From Thermococcus sp. JdF3 (GTDB lineage: Archaea; Methanobacteriota_B; Thermococci; Thermococcales; Thermococcaceae): a stretch of DNA of 64,000 nt. The position numbers and the translations under genes were made by a program. The DNA lies in contig NZ_SNUK01000003.1 in assembly GCF_012027495.1 (NCBI RefSeq), forward strand, positions 62,001-126,000, written 5' to 3'. Below are positions 52,362-60,761 of the stretch, piece after piece; positions within the stretch are counted from its first letter, which is position 1; every line of letters begins with the position of its first letter. The notes under the pieces are model-generated. The model was not told the origin of the DNA, made no database searches, and was given only the letters and a program-made list of their open reading frames with translations.

Positions 52362-53360
52362 TCACCCCATCCTGACCTTCACGAAGCCCTTGCCGACCGT
52401 CTCGTCGCCGCCTATCTGGAGGAACCCGGTGCTGGAGACGAATTTCTTAAGCTCCTCCGCGATTTCATCGGCGCTCTTCAGCGAACCGCCCCTCGGCTCT
52501 GCAACCGCTATGACTGAGTAGAGGAGCGTGTCGCTCGGCAGGAACTCCTCGTACCAGAGGCCACCCTGCCTGACGGTTCCGGTCTCCGCGTCTATGGATA
52601 TCCTGGCCACGATCTCGGTGGATAACCTGACGAAGGCAGAGAAGACGTCATCGGGCACTACGGCCAGCCTCTTTCCAACCTCTATTCCCTCCGGGAGCAC
52701 GAGGCTGATGGCCTTTACTATCTTCGAGACAATTTCGTTGTCCTGTCTTGCGTCGAGGACCACCTCCTCGAGGACGACCTTTCCGCCGAGCGTCAGAACG
52801 CTGTCGCTGCTGACAACCGCTTTCTTCCCGTCCACCTGCGGGACGTCGAAGCTTGCACCTTTTCCGGCAAGCTCAAGGTCCCTCTTGAAGCGCTCCAGGA
52901 CGAAGGGGCTGGTGACGTAGGCAAAGACCCCTTTAACACTCCTCACTGGGAAGAGGAGTATCCTTGCATCGCCAACGCTTATAGCCCCGGCGTGGTCGCT
53001 GGCGTTGTTGGTCGTCGGCCCGAATATGATTTCGGTCTTTGGGGGATCTCTCTTGCCCTCTTTTACATCTTTTGTGTATTTTGCAAGTTCTCTCTGTACT
53101 TCTTCGTCGGAGGGAGTTCTCCCATTCTTGGATAGCACTGCCTTGACATACTCTTCTGCATACTCTTCCCAGTTGCCTTTAAGTTCTTCATTTCTAAATG
53201 CGTGCCTGAGCACGCCCTTGAGGCTCTGGCCCCATATCACGGGGAATCCCGTGTGGCGCTCCCTCTGTATGGGGAGGTCTATTACGCTTACCTCCGATCC
53301 GCTGCCCGCGTGGACGGGCGAGACCGCGTATATCCCCAACAGCTTCTTCACGGAGTACAT
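52362..53360 (-). CDS. cmr4: type III-B RAMP protein Cmr4 (target RNA nuclease)
   Basis: A 332-aa backbone subunit present in several copies in the Cmr complex; it cuts target RNA at 6-nt steps. GIYAVSPVHAGSGSEVSVID is the N-terminal RAMP block, with the catalytic Asp in VIDLPIQRE (about residue 27) intact. GFPVIWGQSLKGVLRHAF is the G-S-LKG motif, and SVKGVFAYVTSPFVLERFKR follows. The C-terminal GGDETVGKGFVKVRMG is the Gly-rich loop. It starts six bases after the csx1 stop and overlaps the start of cmr5. Confidence 0.95.
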   Translation of the reverse strand: MYSVKKLLGIYAVSPVHAGSGSEVSVIDLPIQRERHTGFPVIWGQSLKGVLRHAFRNEELKGNWEEYAEEYVKAVLSKNGRTPSDEEVQRELAKYTKDVKEGKRDPPKTEIIFGPTTNNASDHAGAISVGDARILLFPVRSVKGVFAYVTSPFVLERFKRDLELAGKGASFDVPQVDGKKAVVSSDSVLTLGGKVVLEEVVLDARQDNEIVSKIVKAISLVLPEGIEVGKRLAVVPDDVFSAFVRLSTEIVARISIDAETGTVRQGGLWYEEFLPSDTLLYSVIAVAEPRGGSLKSADEIAEELKKFVSSTGFLQIGGDETVGKGFVKVRMG

Positions 53361-53366
53361 CGGCTT

Positions 53367-54797
53367 TCACCTCCAAGAAGGGTTAAACTGACCGCAGATG
53401 CCAGGAGAGGGGTTCCTCCTCATTTTAAGGGCCTCAACGGCGAGGGTTCTGGCAAGAGAGACGTCACTATACTTAAAGAGGAACTCGCCTCCAAACTTCC
53501 GGAACATGGTTAGGTTGAACTCAAAGCCAGCGTGGGCTATGAAGTTTCTGATGGTCTTCTCAGACACGCTTCCCCCGTGCCGGAGGGACTGGCTTGAGCC
53601 ACCGGAGAACGAATCTGCCCGCATTGCCTTCATGAGCGGTTCCCACCCTTTTTCCTTAATGCTCCGCCCCCGCCTGCTGAGGACGTCCTTCATGGTGCAG
53701 AGCTGATCCTCAACCACTATCCCAATCCTTGGCATCGCGTAGAAAAGACGCCTTGTCAATGCAAGGAGTTCATCGAGGCTGACACCGTCCCTGTTCCTCT
53801 TGGGGTAGCCTCTGAATGTCGTGTTGAAGACCCTTAGCATATAGTACAGCTTGACTGCCGTCCTGAAGTCCCTGCTGAGGGCGAGCTTTCTCTCCACGTG
53901 GACCTTTCTGGCACCCATCGAATCCGGTCTCATTTCCACTTCGATTGAGTCGAGGAACCTCTCGAGCTCCCCATCAATGTAGCCCCTAACCTCCGCGATG
54001 TATGGGTAGAAAACCGCGAAGGCCAGCGGGAAGCCGTTGGTGACGGAGCTTATGAAGGCGCTCCACCCCGGTTTGCCACTTATCACGGAGTAGATGGGCT
54101 TCGGCCTCAGCTCCGTGCTCTCCACCGACCTTATGTTCAGGACGAGCGTTTCGGTGGCCTCCTCCCTCCAGGCTCTAGCCCCGGCTGGGTAGGGCTCCGA
54201 GTTGAGGACGTGGAGCCTGGCGGTATGGAGGTAAGCCAGGAGCCCGAGGAGATCCGTGAGGGCGCGGTAGGTCAGGACCGGCATGAAGTTTATCCCGTGG
54301 GTCAGGTCGAGGAAGACCTCTGCGTCGTCCTCAGGTAACCTCTCCGCGAGCTCCTTGAGGACCATCGAGTAGAAGTCGAGGAGGTCCCCCCTGACGCTGG
54401 CGTTGTCGAACTCCCCCAGGCCGGGAAGGACGACCACATCGACATAGTTTGAAAGATACTCATCGTTTAGAAGATCACTGTCCTCATCGAGGTTGGGCTT
54501 GACCCTGTTTTCGATGAACCACCTGACGCGCTCCTCCACGTCGTTCTTGACATCATTGTACGAGTTCAGCTCCCTGGCCGGCACCTCGTTCTTAAGGGTT
54601 AAGTTGGCGAGGGTATCAAGGGCGAGGATTATCACTTTGTCAGGATTCAGGGCCTTGATGAGGACGGGCAACGTGCTGACGTTCCTCATCTCGACGTTTT
54701 CACAATTTACCAAACCCAGTTCCTTACAATCGACTCTGTATGCTATCTCCCCCCACTGGAAGGGGTTGCCCCATGTGGCCACGAGAACGCGCTTCAT
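53367..54797 (-). CDS. csx1: Csx1, CARF-HEPN ribonuclease
   Basis: A 476-aa accessory RNase of type III systems, activated by cyclic oligoadenylate made by Cas10/Cmr2. The N-terminal CARF domain shows MKRVLVATWGNPFQWGEIAY and the nucleotide-binding VFLDLTHGINFMPVLTYRAL (about residue 165). The C-terminal HEPN domain has the catalytic R-x4-H, KTIRNFIAHAGFE (about residue 425). P. furiosus Csx1 lies at the same place between cmr3 and cmr4 and cuts after adenosines. The start codon overlaps the cmr3 stop (ATGA). Confidence 0.95.
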   Translation of the reverse strand: MKRVLVATWGNPFQWGEIAYRVDCKELGLVNCENVEMRNVSTLPVLIKALNPDKVIILALDTLANLTLKNEVPARELNSYNDVKNDVEERVRWFIENRVKPNLDEDSDLLNDEYLSNYVDVVVLPGLGEFDNASVRGDLLDFYSMVLKELAERLPEDDAEVFLDLTHGINFMPVLTYRALTDLLGLLAYLHTARLHVLNSEPYPAGARAWREEATETLVLNIRSVESTELRPKPIYSVISGKPGWSAFISSVTNGFPLAFAVFYPYIAEVRGYIDGELERFLDSIEVEMRPDSMGARKVHVERKLALSRDFRTAVKLYYMLRVFNTTFRGYPKRNRDGVSLDELLALTRRLFYAMPRIGIVVEDQLCTMKDVLSRRGRSIKEKGWEPLMKAMRADSFSGGSSQSLRHGGSVSEKTIRNFIAHAGFEFNLTMFRKFGGEFLFKYSDVSLARTLAVEALKMRRNPSPGICGQFNPSWR

Positions 54798-55843
54798 CTC
54801 AGCACCCCCGCGATTACCAGGCCGTAGCCCAGCTCCTTCATTCCCCCCGCCTTCGAGAGGCGACCCATCGTCGTCCCCTCGCTCACCTTCACCCAGACGA
54901 CGGTTCCGGCGGGATAGGCGTAAAGGGTCTGCTTGGGCTTGCCCAGCTGGACGTCCCAGCCCGTTACCCTGACCTTTCTCCCGGTGAAGAGCTTCACAAC
55001 CTCCCCCTTCACGCCGAGCTCTTCGAGAACCCCGCGCAGGCCGTTTCTCGGCAGGAGGGGAGTGGCGAAGTAGAGCCTTAGAATAGCTCCGGCCTTTACC
55101 TCCAGCTCCCCGTTCTCCAGGGGGAATCCCTCGTCTATGAAGCGGTAGCGGGCGAACCTCGACTCGCCGCCGAGCTTGAGCAGGCCCTTCTCACCGAGGA
55201 CTTCCATGACCTCCGCCTCTCCACTATCAAAGTAAACCCTTATCGCTGCCCCCTCCCTGAGCCTGAGGGTCCGCACGCGGTAGAGCAGGCCCTCCTCGAC
55301 GGTCCTGGTTTCCCTCATGCCTATCCCGACGCGCTCCTCGTGAATGTAGACGGCTCCCTTCTCCAGGAACCTGACCTCCTCCGCCCCGTTGAGGTAGCCC
55401 CTGAGTTCCTCAGGTCTTACGAAGCCGTCACCGGCCTTGAAGTGCCTCGTGAGGTTTTCTCCGTCGCGGGCCACCACCGTCCTCCTCCCCAGAACCTCGT
55501 GGAGAGTTAGAACAACGGCCTTTCCCCGAGCTTCTCCGACCAGACCGGTATCCCTGGGGAGCGGGAAGAGTGCCTTGCCGTTGAGGGCAAAGAACGTGCC
55601 GAGGAGGGAAAATCCGGGAGCCCATTCGTCGAGCCTGCCGGCTCCGGCAAGTTTTCTCCTTTCCTCTAGCCTTAGCAGTTTCTCCCTGGTTCCCCCATCG
55701 GCCCTGTGGTAGATGAGGCCCATCAGGGCGCCGGCTATGGTGTGCGGAAGGGGCTCCTGGCTGAGCGCCACGTGGCTTTCACCGGCCGTGAAGTTCCTGC
55801 TCTCCCTGAAGAGGAGGACGTCGTTGGGAAGGATCTCAATCAT
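54794..55843 (-). CDS. cmr3: type III-B RAMP protein Cmr3
   Basis: A 349-aa RAMP protein that binds the crRNA 5' handle and contacts Cmr2. MIEILPNDVLLFRESRNFTA is the typical N-terminus, followed by LPHTIAGALMGLIYHRADGG, YIHEERVGIGMRETRTVEEG and the C-terminal TMGRLSKAGGMKELGYGLVI. ATG 55843 overlaps the cmr2 stop by four bases. The longer reading frame to 56011 lies in cmr2 and is rejected. Length agrees with the family. Confidence 0.95.
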   Translation of the reverse strand: MIEILPNDVLLFRESRNFTAGESHVALSQEPLPHTIAGALMGLIYHRADGGTREKLLRLEERRKLAGAGRLDEWAPGFSLLGTFFALNGKALFPLPRDTGLVGEARGKAVVLTLHEVLGRRTVVARDGENLTRHFKAGDGFVRPEELRGYLNGAEEVRFLEKGAVYIHEERVGIGMRETRTVEEGLLYRVRTLRLREGAAIRVYFDSGEAEVMEVLGEKGLLKLGGESRFARYRFIDEGFPLENGELEVKAGAILRLYFATPLLPRNGLRGVLEELGVKGEVVKLFTGRKVRVTGWDVQLGKPKQTLYAYPAGTVVWVKVSEGTTMGRLSKAGGMKELGYGLVIAGVLR

Positions 55844-58701
55844 TCTCTCACCCCCGCCTCGAGGAAGACCTTGAGGAGAACCGCCGCCCCGGCGACCTGC
55901 TTTTTCAGCACGAGGCCGGCTATGCTCCTCGCCATTTCCTCGGCCTCTTTGGCGGTAGTCCCCTCTTTCCCAAACTTGCACTTGATTTTCTTCACTAGGG
56001 AAGAGGACCACAGCTTTGGCTCCCCATGGTCGAAGAGAACTCCAACGCCCTTCAGGATATCCTCGAAGCTGTCCATGGGTTCATCTTTCTCGGGGTCGTC
56101 CACTATGACTTTCCTTATTGCCTCGTTTATCTCCCCGCCCTTCTCAGGGTTCACGCCGAGTTCCTCCAGCTCTTCAGCTGAAAGTACCACCCTAACGTTC
56201 CTCGCCAGCCACAGGAACTCGGCGAGTCTCTCCTGCAGTTCTTCCTTCTCATCGCGGCTATAGTGTGAGTGCCTCTCGAACTCGTACTTGACGAGGTTAA
56301 GGACGGCCAGGGGCTCGTTGGGCCAGGTGGCGGTGTCGAACTCGTAAACGAGCTTTCTGCTGAGCTTTCCGGAGCGGATCGCGTCGAGCAGATGGGGCAG
56401 GTTCCCATCTATCGCACCCCAGTTGACGGCAACGCGGTAGTAGGAACCGCTGTGCTTGAGGTAGCCTATGGCGAGGGCGTTCCTGCCGCTTTCCTTGGCC
56501 ATGTGCTCCAGCTCGCCCACCCTCTTCACCGCCACATAGAGGGGCTCCTTGTAGTGGGTTATGAGAACGCCGGCACTCATGCTCCTCGTCCCGCCCTGGA
56601 GGTAGGTGAAGTCTTTCCAGTCCTCCCTGAAGGTTTCCCATATCTCCTTCGCCAGTGTGAAAACGCTGTGCGTCGGGGCGAGGGCCATGACGTCGTCTCC
56701 ACCGGCGTAAAGAAGCTCTCCTTTTCTCTTCCCCACGATTTCAGGGACAAAGTGGACGGCGAAGTTGCTGAGGGAGCGGGTTATCGCCACGTGGACCATC
56801 GGCGTCGCCGGTCTGGGCACGTCGTTCTTCCTACCAGCCAGGGTGTACTCGCCCACGCTTTTGACCCCTTTGGAACCGCTTATCACCTTCCCCATGTTGT
56901 CGCCGTCCATCTTGAGGAGGGCGTAGTACTTCGGCGGCTCTCCTAGTTTCCCAACGACCTCGCTCAGGGAGTCCTTTATCCCCCCAGGACTGACCCCGGC
57001 CGGGAGGTGTTCCTCCTTCACGCCGTAGACCTTGGCGATTGATACCTTGCTCGACAGGTTCTCGGCGTAGAGAACCTCGCTGTTGGGGCCGAGGTGCTTG
57101 AAGAGGGGCATCAGCGCCGATGCCAGCTCCATGAGGTGCTTTTCAAATTCCACCCCAAAGGAGGGCTTTTCCCGCTTTCCACGCCACTCGTCCCTCGATC
57201 CTGTGTGGAGGACGAGGTACTCGAAAACGTCGTACCAAGTGACCGGACCGCTCTCGGTTTTGAGTTCGTTCCTTTCAAACAGTTCCCAGGCCTTTTCGGT
57301 GGGCCTTCTCATGGCAACTTCACTCACGGACGCAAAGCGCCTCAGCTCCACCTTTCCTGCCTCTTTGGCTATTGTCCTGCAATCCCTGCCGAGCACCCTG
57401 TAGTCCTCCTTCCACAGGGCGTAGAACCTCGGGTAGAACCTCTTTGAAAGACAGAGGGGGCAGAGGTGCTCCTTGTCCTTGATGTCGTAGATACCCCTAT
57501 CCCTGAGCCTCTCCCTGAGGGAGTCCCACTTTTCTCTCAGGGTGGAAAAGTCCCCGCCACCGCCTATCGCGAGGTTCTCGCCGCAGAGGGTGCACTTGTG
57601 GCCGAGGGGCTGCTCCGGCGGGAAGTGCTCCGCGGACTTAAAGTCGGTCAGCTGGTCGAGGATAGAGAAGAGCTCGGGGTAGTGGTGAACCTCGCTCTCG
57701 AAGCCGTCCGGGAGGGATTCCAGGTACTTCCTGAGGTTCACCTCGATTACCTCAACTTCCGAGAGGGGAACCTCCTCGACGGTTATCGAGAAGTAGCCCC
57801 TGACGGTCTTCCCGTATATCTCCTCCTTCTCGAAACTGCCAGTTAACCCGTAGAACTCCCAAGCAGAGTTGAAAAGGCGCTCCATAAAGTCGCGTATTCC
57901 GTCTTCAATTTCCCCGGCCAGCTTTTCAACGTCCACGTCCCAGGGGACAATTGCAAGAACCTTGTTGGGCATGTTGGCCACGTCGAGGGAGTCCTTCTTT
58001 TTCAGCTCCCCGATCTCGTGCTCGAAGAAGGGCTGGCCCCTTAGATGGGGGAAGATCAATGCGTTGGGCCCCGCCGCGCGCCACAGCTTTGAAACGGCCA
58101 GGTAAGTGAGCAGGCTCAGCATATGACTGCCTGCCCAGAGGTCGCGCTCGCTCCTCGCGTTGCCTATGAAGCCCTGGACGGGGGAAAGCTTGAAGCGCAC
58201 CAGCTTTGCCCCGCCCGCCCTGAGGACCGCGTAAACGTCGAGCCTGCTCAGCCAGTCGTGATCAGGGACGAGCGGGTCTGCTGGGAAGTGGAGGAGCTCC
58301 TCCGCAAGCAACGGTGCGTTCTCGATGCCAGCGCTCTCAAGCTCCTCCTCGTAAGCCTTTCTGAGCATCTCGGGGAGCCCATTCCACAGTTTGGCGAACT
58401 CCTCCATTGAGCCGGCTGATTCGAGTTCCTCTGCAACCTTCTTCTCGGCCTTCTCAAGTGCCCCGAGAAGGGTCTCCCTTCTGCCGCGAGAATTGAACCA
58501 CAGGGAGGTGAGCTTTTCGAGCGGCTTCTCCTTCCCGCTTATCGGGTGCCTGAAGATGAACCTGTCCGGTTCTCCTTCGGCGGGGGAGCTTGAGAGGCGC
58601 TTCCAGAGGTCGGGGAGTTCGTTCTTCCCGTTAAGTGCCCCGAGGATCTTCGAGGGGGCAACCTCAAGGAACGCGTGAGCGTAGGTTTCCCAGAGTTTCA
58701 T
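55840..58701 (-). CDS. cmr2: type III-B large subunit Cmr2 (Cas10)
   Basis: A 953-aa Cas10. Its palm polymerase domain keeps the GGDD cyclase site, ELLYAGGDDVMALAPTHSVF, so cyclic oligoadenylate synthesis is expected on target RNA binding. Two zinc pairs are visible (HKCTLCGENL and HLCPLCLSKRF), and LSPVQGFIGNARSERDLWAG is the conserved N-terminal palm block. The usual HD-nuclease signature at the N-terminus (HDPPxKAL in P. furiosus) is replaced by AHAFLEVAPSKIL, so DNA cutting is doubtful. ATG 58701 overlaps the cmr1 stop; the longer frame to 58767 is within cmr1. Confidence 0.95.
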   Translation of the reverse strand: MKLWETYAHAFLEVAPSKILGALNGKNELPDLWKRLSSSPAEGEPDRFIFRHPISGKEKPLEKLTSLWFNSRGRRETLLGALEKAEKKVAEELESAGSMEEFAKLWNGLPEMLRKAYEEELESAGIENAPLLAEELLHFPADPLVPDHDWLSRLDVYAVLRAGGAKLVRFKLSPVQGFIGNARSERDLWAGSHMLSLLTYLAVSKLWRAAGPNALIFPHLRGQPFFEHEIGELKKKDSLDVANMPNKVLAIVPWDVDVEKLAGEIEDGIRDFMERLFNSAWEFYGLTGSFEKEEIYGKTVRGYFSITVEEVPLSEVEVIEVNLRKYLESLPDGFESEVHHYPELFSILDQLTDFKSAEHFPPEQPLGHKCTLCGENLAIGGGGDFSTLREKWDSLRERLRDRGIYDIKDKEHLCPLCLSKRFYPRFYALWKEDYRVLGRDCRTIAKEAGKVELRRFASVSEVAMRRPTEKAWELFERNELKTESGPVTWYDVFEYLVLHTGSRDEWRGKREKPSFGVEFEKHLMELASALMPLFKHLGPNSEVLYAENLSSKVSIAKVYGVKEEHLPAGVSPGGIKDSLSEVVGKLGEPPKYYALLKMDGDNMGKVISGSKGVKSVGEYTLAGRKNDVPRPATPMVHVAITRSLSNFAVHFVPEIVGKRKGELLYAGGDDVMALAPTHSVFTLAKEIWETFREDWKDFTYLQGGTRSMSAGVLITHYKEPLYVAVKRVGELEHMAKESGRNALAIGYLKHSGSYYRVAVNWGAIDGNLPHLLDAIRSGKLSRKLVYEFDTATWPNEPLAVLNLVKYEFERHSHYSRDEKEELQERLAEFLWLARNVRVVLSAEELEELGVNPEKGGEINEAIRKVIVDDPEKDEPMDSFEDILKGVGVLFDHGEPKLWSSSLVKKIKCKFGKEGTTAKEAEEMARSIAGLVLKKQVAGAAVLLKVFLEAGVRE

Positions 58702-59780
58702 TGCAGAAACACCTCCGGAGAGCCGTAAACCACTACCTCCTGGCTGAGATGATCCACGTCCAGCCAATGGAGAACCTTCCAGTCGGCGTTTTTGTTTATC
58801 GTGTTCTCAAACCCCTTTAACTCCCTTTTCTCTGCGGTGTAATATGGCCCGGTACGGAGCTTCGTCAGAACCAGGGAGTAGGCACCCTTATAGGGCAACA
58901 CCGTGACTATGAGGGGAGACGCTCTCCTGGCATTTTTGGCGGCTTTTCTAACGGGCCCAAGCTTGCCCTTCACGATGGGAAGGCCCAGCACAACCCTCTT
59001 TACCCTCAGAGAGGGAGAAGACCTGAAACGCGAGTATTTGCCTTGGAAGGATTTCAGGAGCCCCTTGGGGTCAGTTTCCCACCCCCACCGGGCGACGCAG
59101 GAAGATTCCTCTCCAAGAACCGGGTACTTAAATATCCCCTTAACCCTTGAGCTCACCCCGATTGAATCCCCAACGAGCTTCACGGCCCTGTTTATTGAGT
59201 CTCCAAGCTCTTTATCCGAGTTCGGTGACGTAACGAGACCCAGCTCGCCGAGATACCTTGTATCCCCCGCAAATTTCAGACTGCCAGCTCCCCTTCTCGC
59301 TCTGAAGCCAAAGCCCCCCAGCATGACCCCCGTCCAGAGGGAAGCCACGGCCGCCTTCAGGAGGTCCTCGCTGTACGATGACAGTGTTACCCTGAACTTC
59401 GAACCTGGGGGATAAAACTTGTTCATCATCTGCTTTCCAGCCGTCAGCTTTATGGAGAAGAACAGGTACTGGAGGTCCCAGATCCAGGAGTCCCTATCGA
59501 ACCTCCTGCGGGTGAAGTATATGTCTCTTGGCTCTGAAAGGCTCTCCACTTCAACCGTCACCGCGCTCCTCCTCGTCTCTTCGCCGGCACAGCCAAAGAC
59601 CCGGCACTCGGCCCGCTTGAGTCCCTTGATGTCGTTCCCGAAGTAGTTGCCGGCCAAAGCACGAAACCACCAGCGCATCACGCCCTTGACGCTGGCGGAG
59701 CGGAACTCGGCCTTTCTCTGATCCGCACCGCGCATGAAAACCGGCGTTATAGCTTCAAGCTCGAAGGTCGCTTCATACAT
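58698..59780 (-). CDS. cmr1: type III-B RAMP protein Cmr1
   Basis: A 360-aa capping RAMP subunit at the crRNA 3' end. The family start is clear: YEATFELEAITPVFMRGADQ, then EFRSASVKGVMRWWFRALAG and the glycine-rich GVMLGGFGFRARRGAGSLKF. It is first in the operon cmr1-cmr2-cmr3-csx1-cmr4-cmr5-cmr6-cas2, all coupled by overlaps or short gaps. ATG 59780 has GGGGGTG upstream. A TATA-like ggtacaataaagc near 59838-59850 (minus strand) is the likely operon promoter. Confidence 0.95.
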   Translation of the reverse strand: MYEATFELEAITPVFMRGADQRKAEFRSASVKGVMRWWFRALAGNYFGNDIKGLKRAECRVFGCAGEETRRSAVTVEVESLSEPRDIYFTRRRFDRDSWIWDLQYLFFSIKLTAGKQMMNKFYPPGSKFRVTLSSYSEDLLKAAVASLWTGVMLGGFGFRARRGAGSLKFAGDTRYLGELGLVTSPNSDKELGDSINRAVKLVGDSIGVSSRVKGIFKYPVLGEESSCVARWGWETDPKGLLKSFQGKYSRFRSSPSLRVKRVVLGLPIVKGKLGPVRKAAKNARRASPLIVTVLPYKGAYSLVLTKLRTGPYYTAEKRELKGFENTINKNADWKVLHWLDVDHLSQEVVVYGSPEVFLQ

Positions 59781-60173
59781 CGAAACACCCCCGGGAGGAA
59801 GAGTAAGCCACATTGAGCATCAGGAAGCACCTGCGCGCTTTATTGTACCGGAAATAAAAAAGTTTTTCGGTTATGTTGGTGCGAAGAACCTAAGGGAGAT
59901 CGTTCCCAGCTTCAAAATTGTGGAGCTATGAGTCCAATTCAGCGGAGTTGTAATCCGTGAGAGAGGTTTTTGGAAACATTGCCAGGGGAGGGGGAAGTGG
60001 CCCAAGGTTACTCGGCTCTGCCTTTTGGGGTGGCCGGAGCCCGGACTCGGCCCCGCCACCGCCAGAAGACGCCCTTTTGTTTCGAGGCCACGACGCACCT
60101 GGAAAGCTTCCAGAACACACCAAACCTACCGCGGGGGCGCTTGAGGCCCCATCTCCCGATACCCCGGATTTTA
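59781..60173. other. spacer between cmr operon start and array 2
   Basis: The left part holds the cmr promoter. On the + strand 59841-59931 reads as the end of an ORF (KFFGYVGAKNLREIVPSFKI, stop 59929-59931) but lacks a start codon, so it may be the remnant of a lost gene. The rest (about 59935-60170) is GC-rich with no convincing ORF or repeat. Confidence 0.4.
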
Positions 60174-60420
60174 GCGTCCAAACATCATGTGGTTCTGAAA
60201 CGAGGAGAACGCGCTCGTCGAGACGGTGAGGTGGCTCACCCTTGTCGAGTTTCCAAACATTATGTGGTTCTGAAACCTTCGAGGAGAGGAGAGAAATCGA
60301 GGAACACATCGTTGTCGTCAGGTTTCCAAACATTATGTGGTTCTGAAACGTTCCCGAGGAGCTTAGGGCCCTAGTTGAGGAGGCCAAAAGGACTTTCCAA
60401 ACATCATGTGGTTCTGAAAC
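60174..60420 (-). CRISPR. CRISPR array 2: four repeats, three spacers
   Basis: 28-bp repeats of the same family as array 1 lie at 60174-60201, 60249-60276, 60322-60349 and 60393-60420. The first and last are variants (ATCATG instead of ATTATG, and altered first bases); the middle two match array 1 exactly. Spacers are 47, 45 and 43 bases. The leader lies to the right, so crRNA is made leftward. cas6 follows on the other side of the leader in the opposite direction. Confidence 0.97.
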
Positions 60421-60661
60421 GGTTAACTTTTTTGCCCCTCTGGGCAAGAGGAGTAACTCCAACTCCGATATAAACCTTACGCCCACTAAAAGCCTCGGAG
60501 GGAACCCCGGGGAAGGGGCCCCGAAAGACCCCTCCCAGACCACGCAGGGTTGTAAAAACCTCGCCCGGGGAATAGGAGAACCTGAAGAGGCCAGTGAAGA
60601 GAACACCGCCGGGGAAGACATTGAGGGAGCAATCAGGGACGCCCGTCGGAGAAACAAGAAA
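60421..60661 (-). promoter_or_regulatory. leader of CRISPR array 2
   Basis: Begins with the same GGTTAACTTTTTTGCCC as leader 1 and is alignable with it over about 230 bases. The inverted repeat TTGCCC-ctct-GGGCAA (60432-60447) keeps both arms but changes the loop. The minus-strand TATA ggtttatatcgg (about 60465-60476) lies 46 bases from the first repeat. It is more GC-rich than leader 1. Between it and cas6 (60662-60761) lies only the cas6 promoter region (cttttttatccc near 60721). Confidence 0.85.
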
Positions 60662-60761
60662 CCAGAGGAGTATCCAGGGGCGGTACTCATCTTTACCCAG
60701 TTCTTCCCCGGGCCGAAAGGCTTTTTTATCCCTCCAGCTTTTAGTGAGAAGGTGTTTCAGA

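Noticed and set aside
59926-60690. 254-codon ORF across array 2 and its leader
   Set aside because: It translates repeats and leader, is low-complexity and has no start signal.
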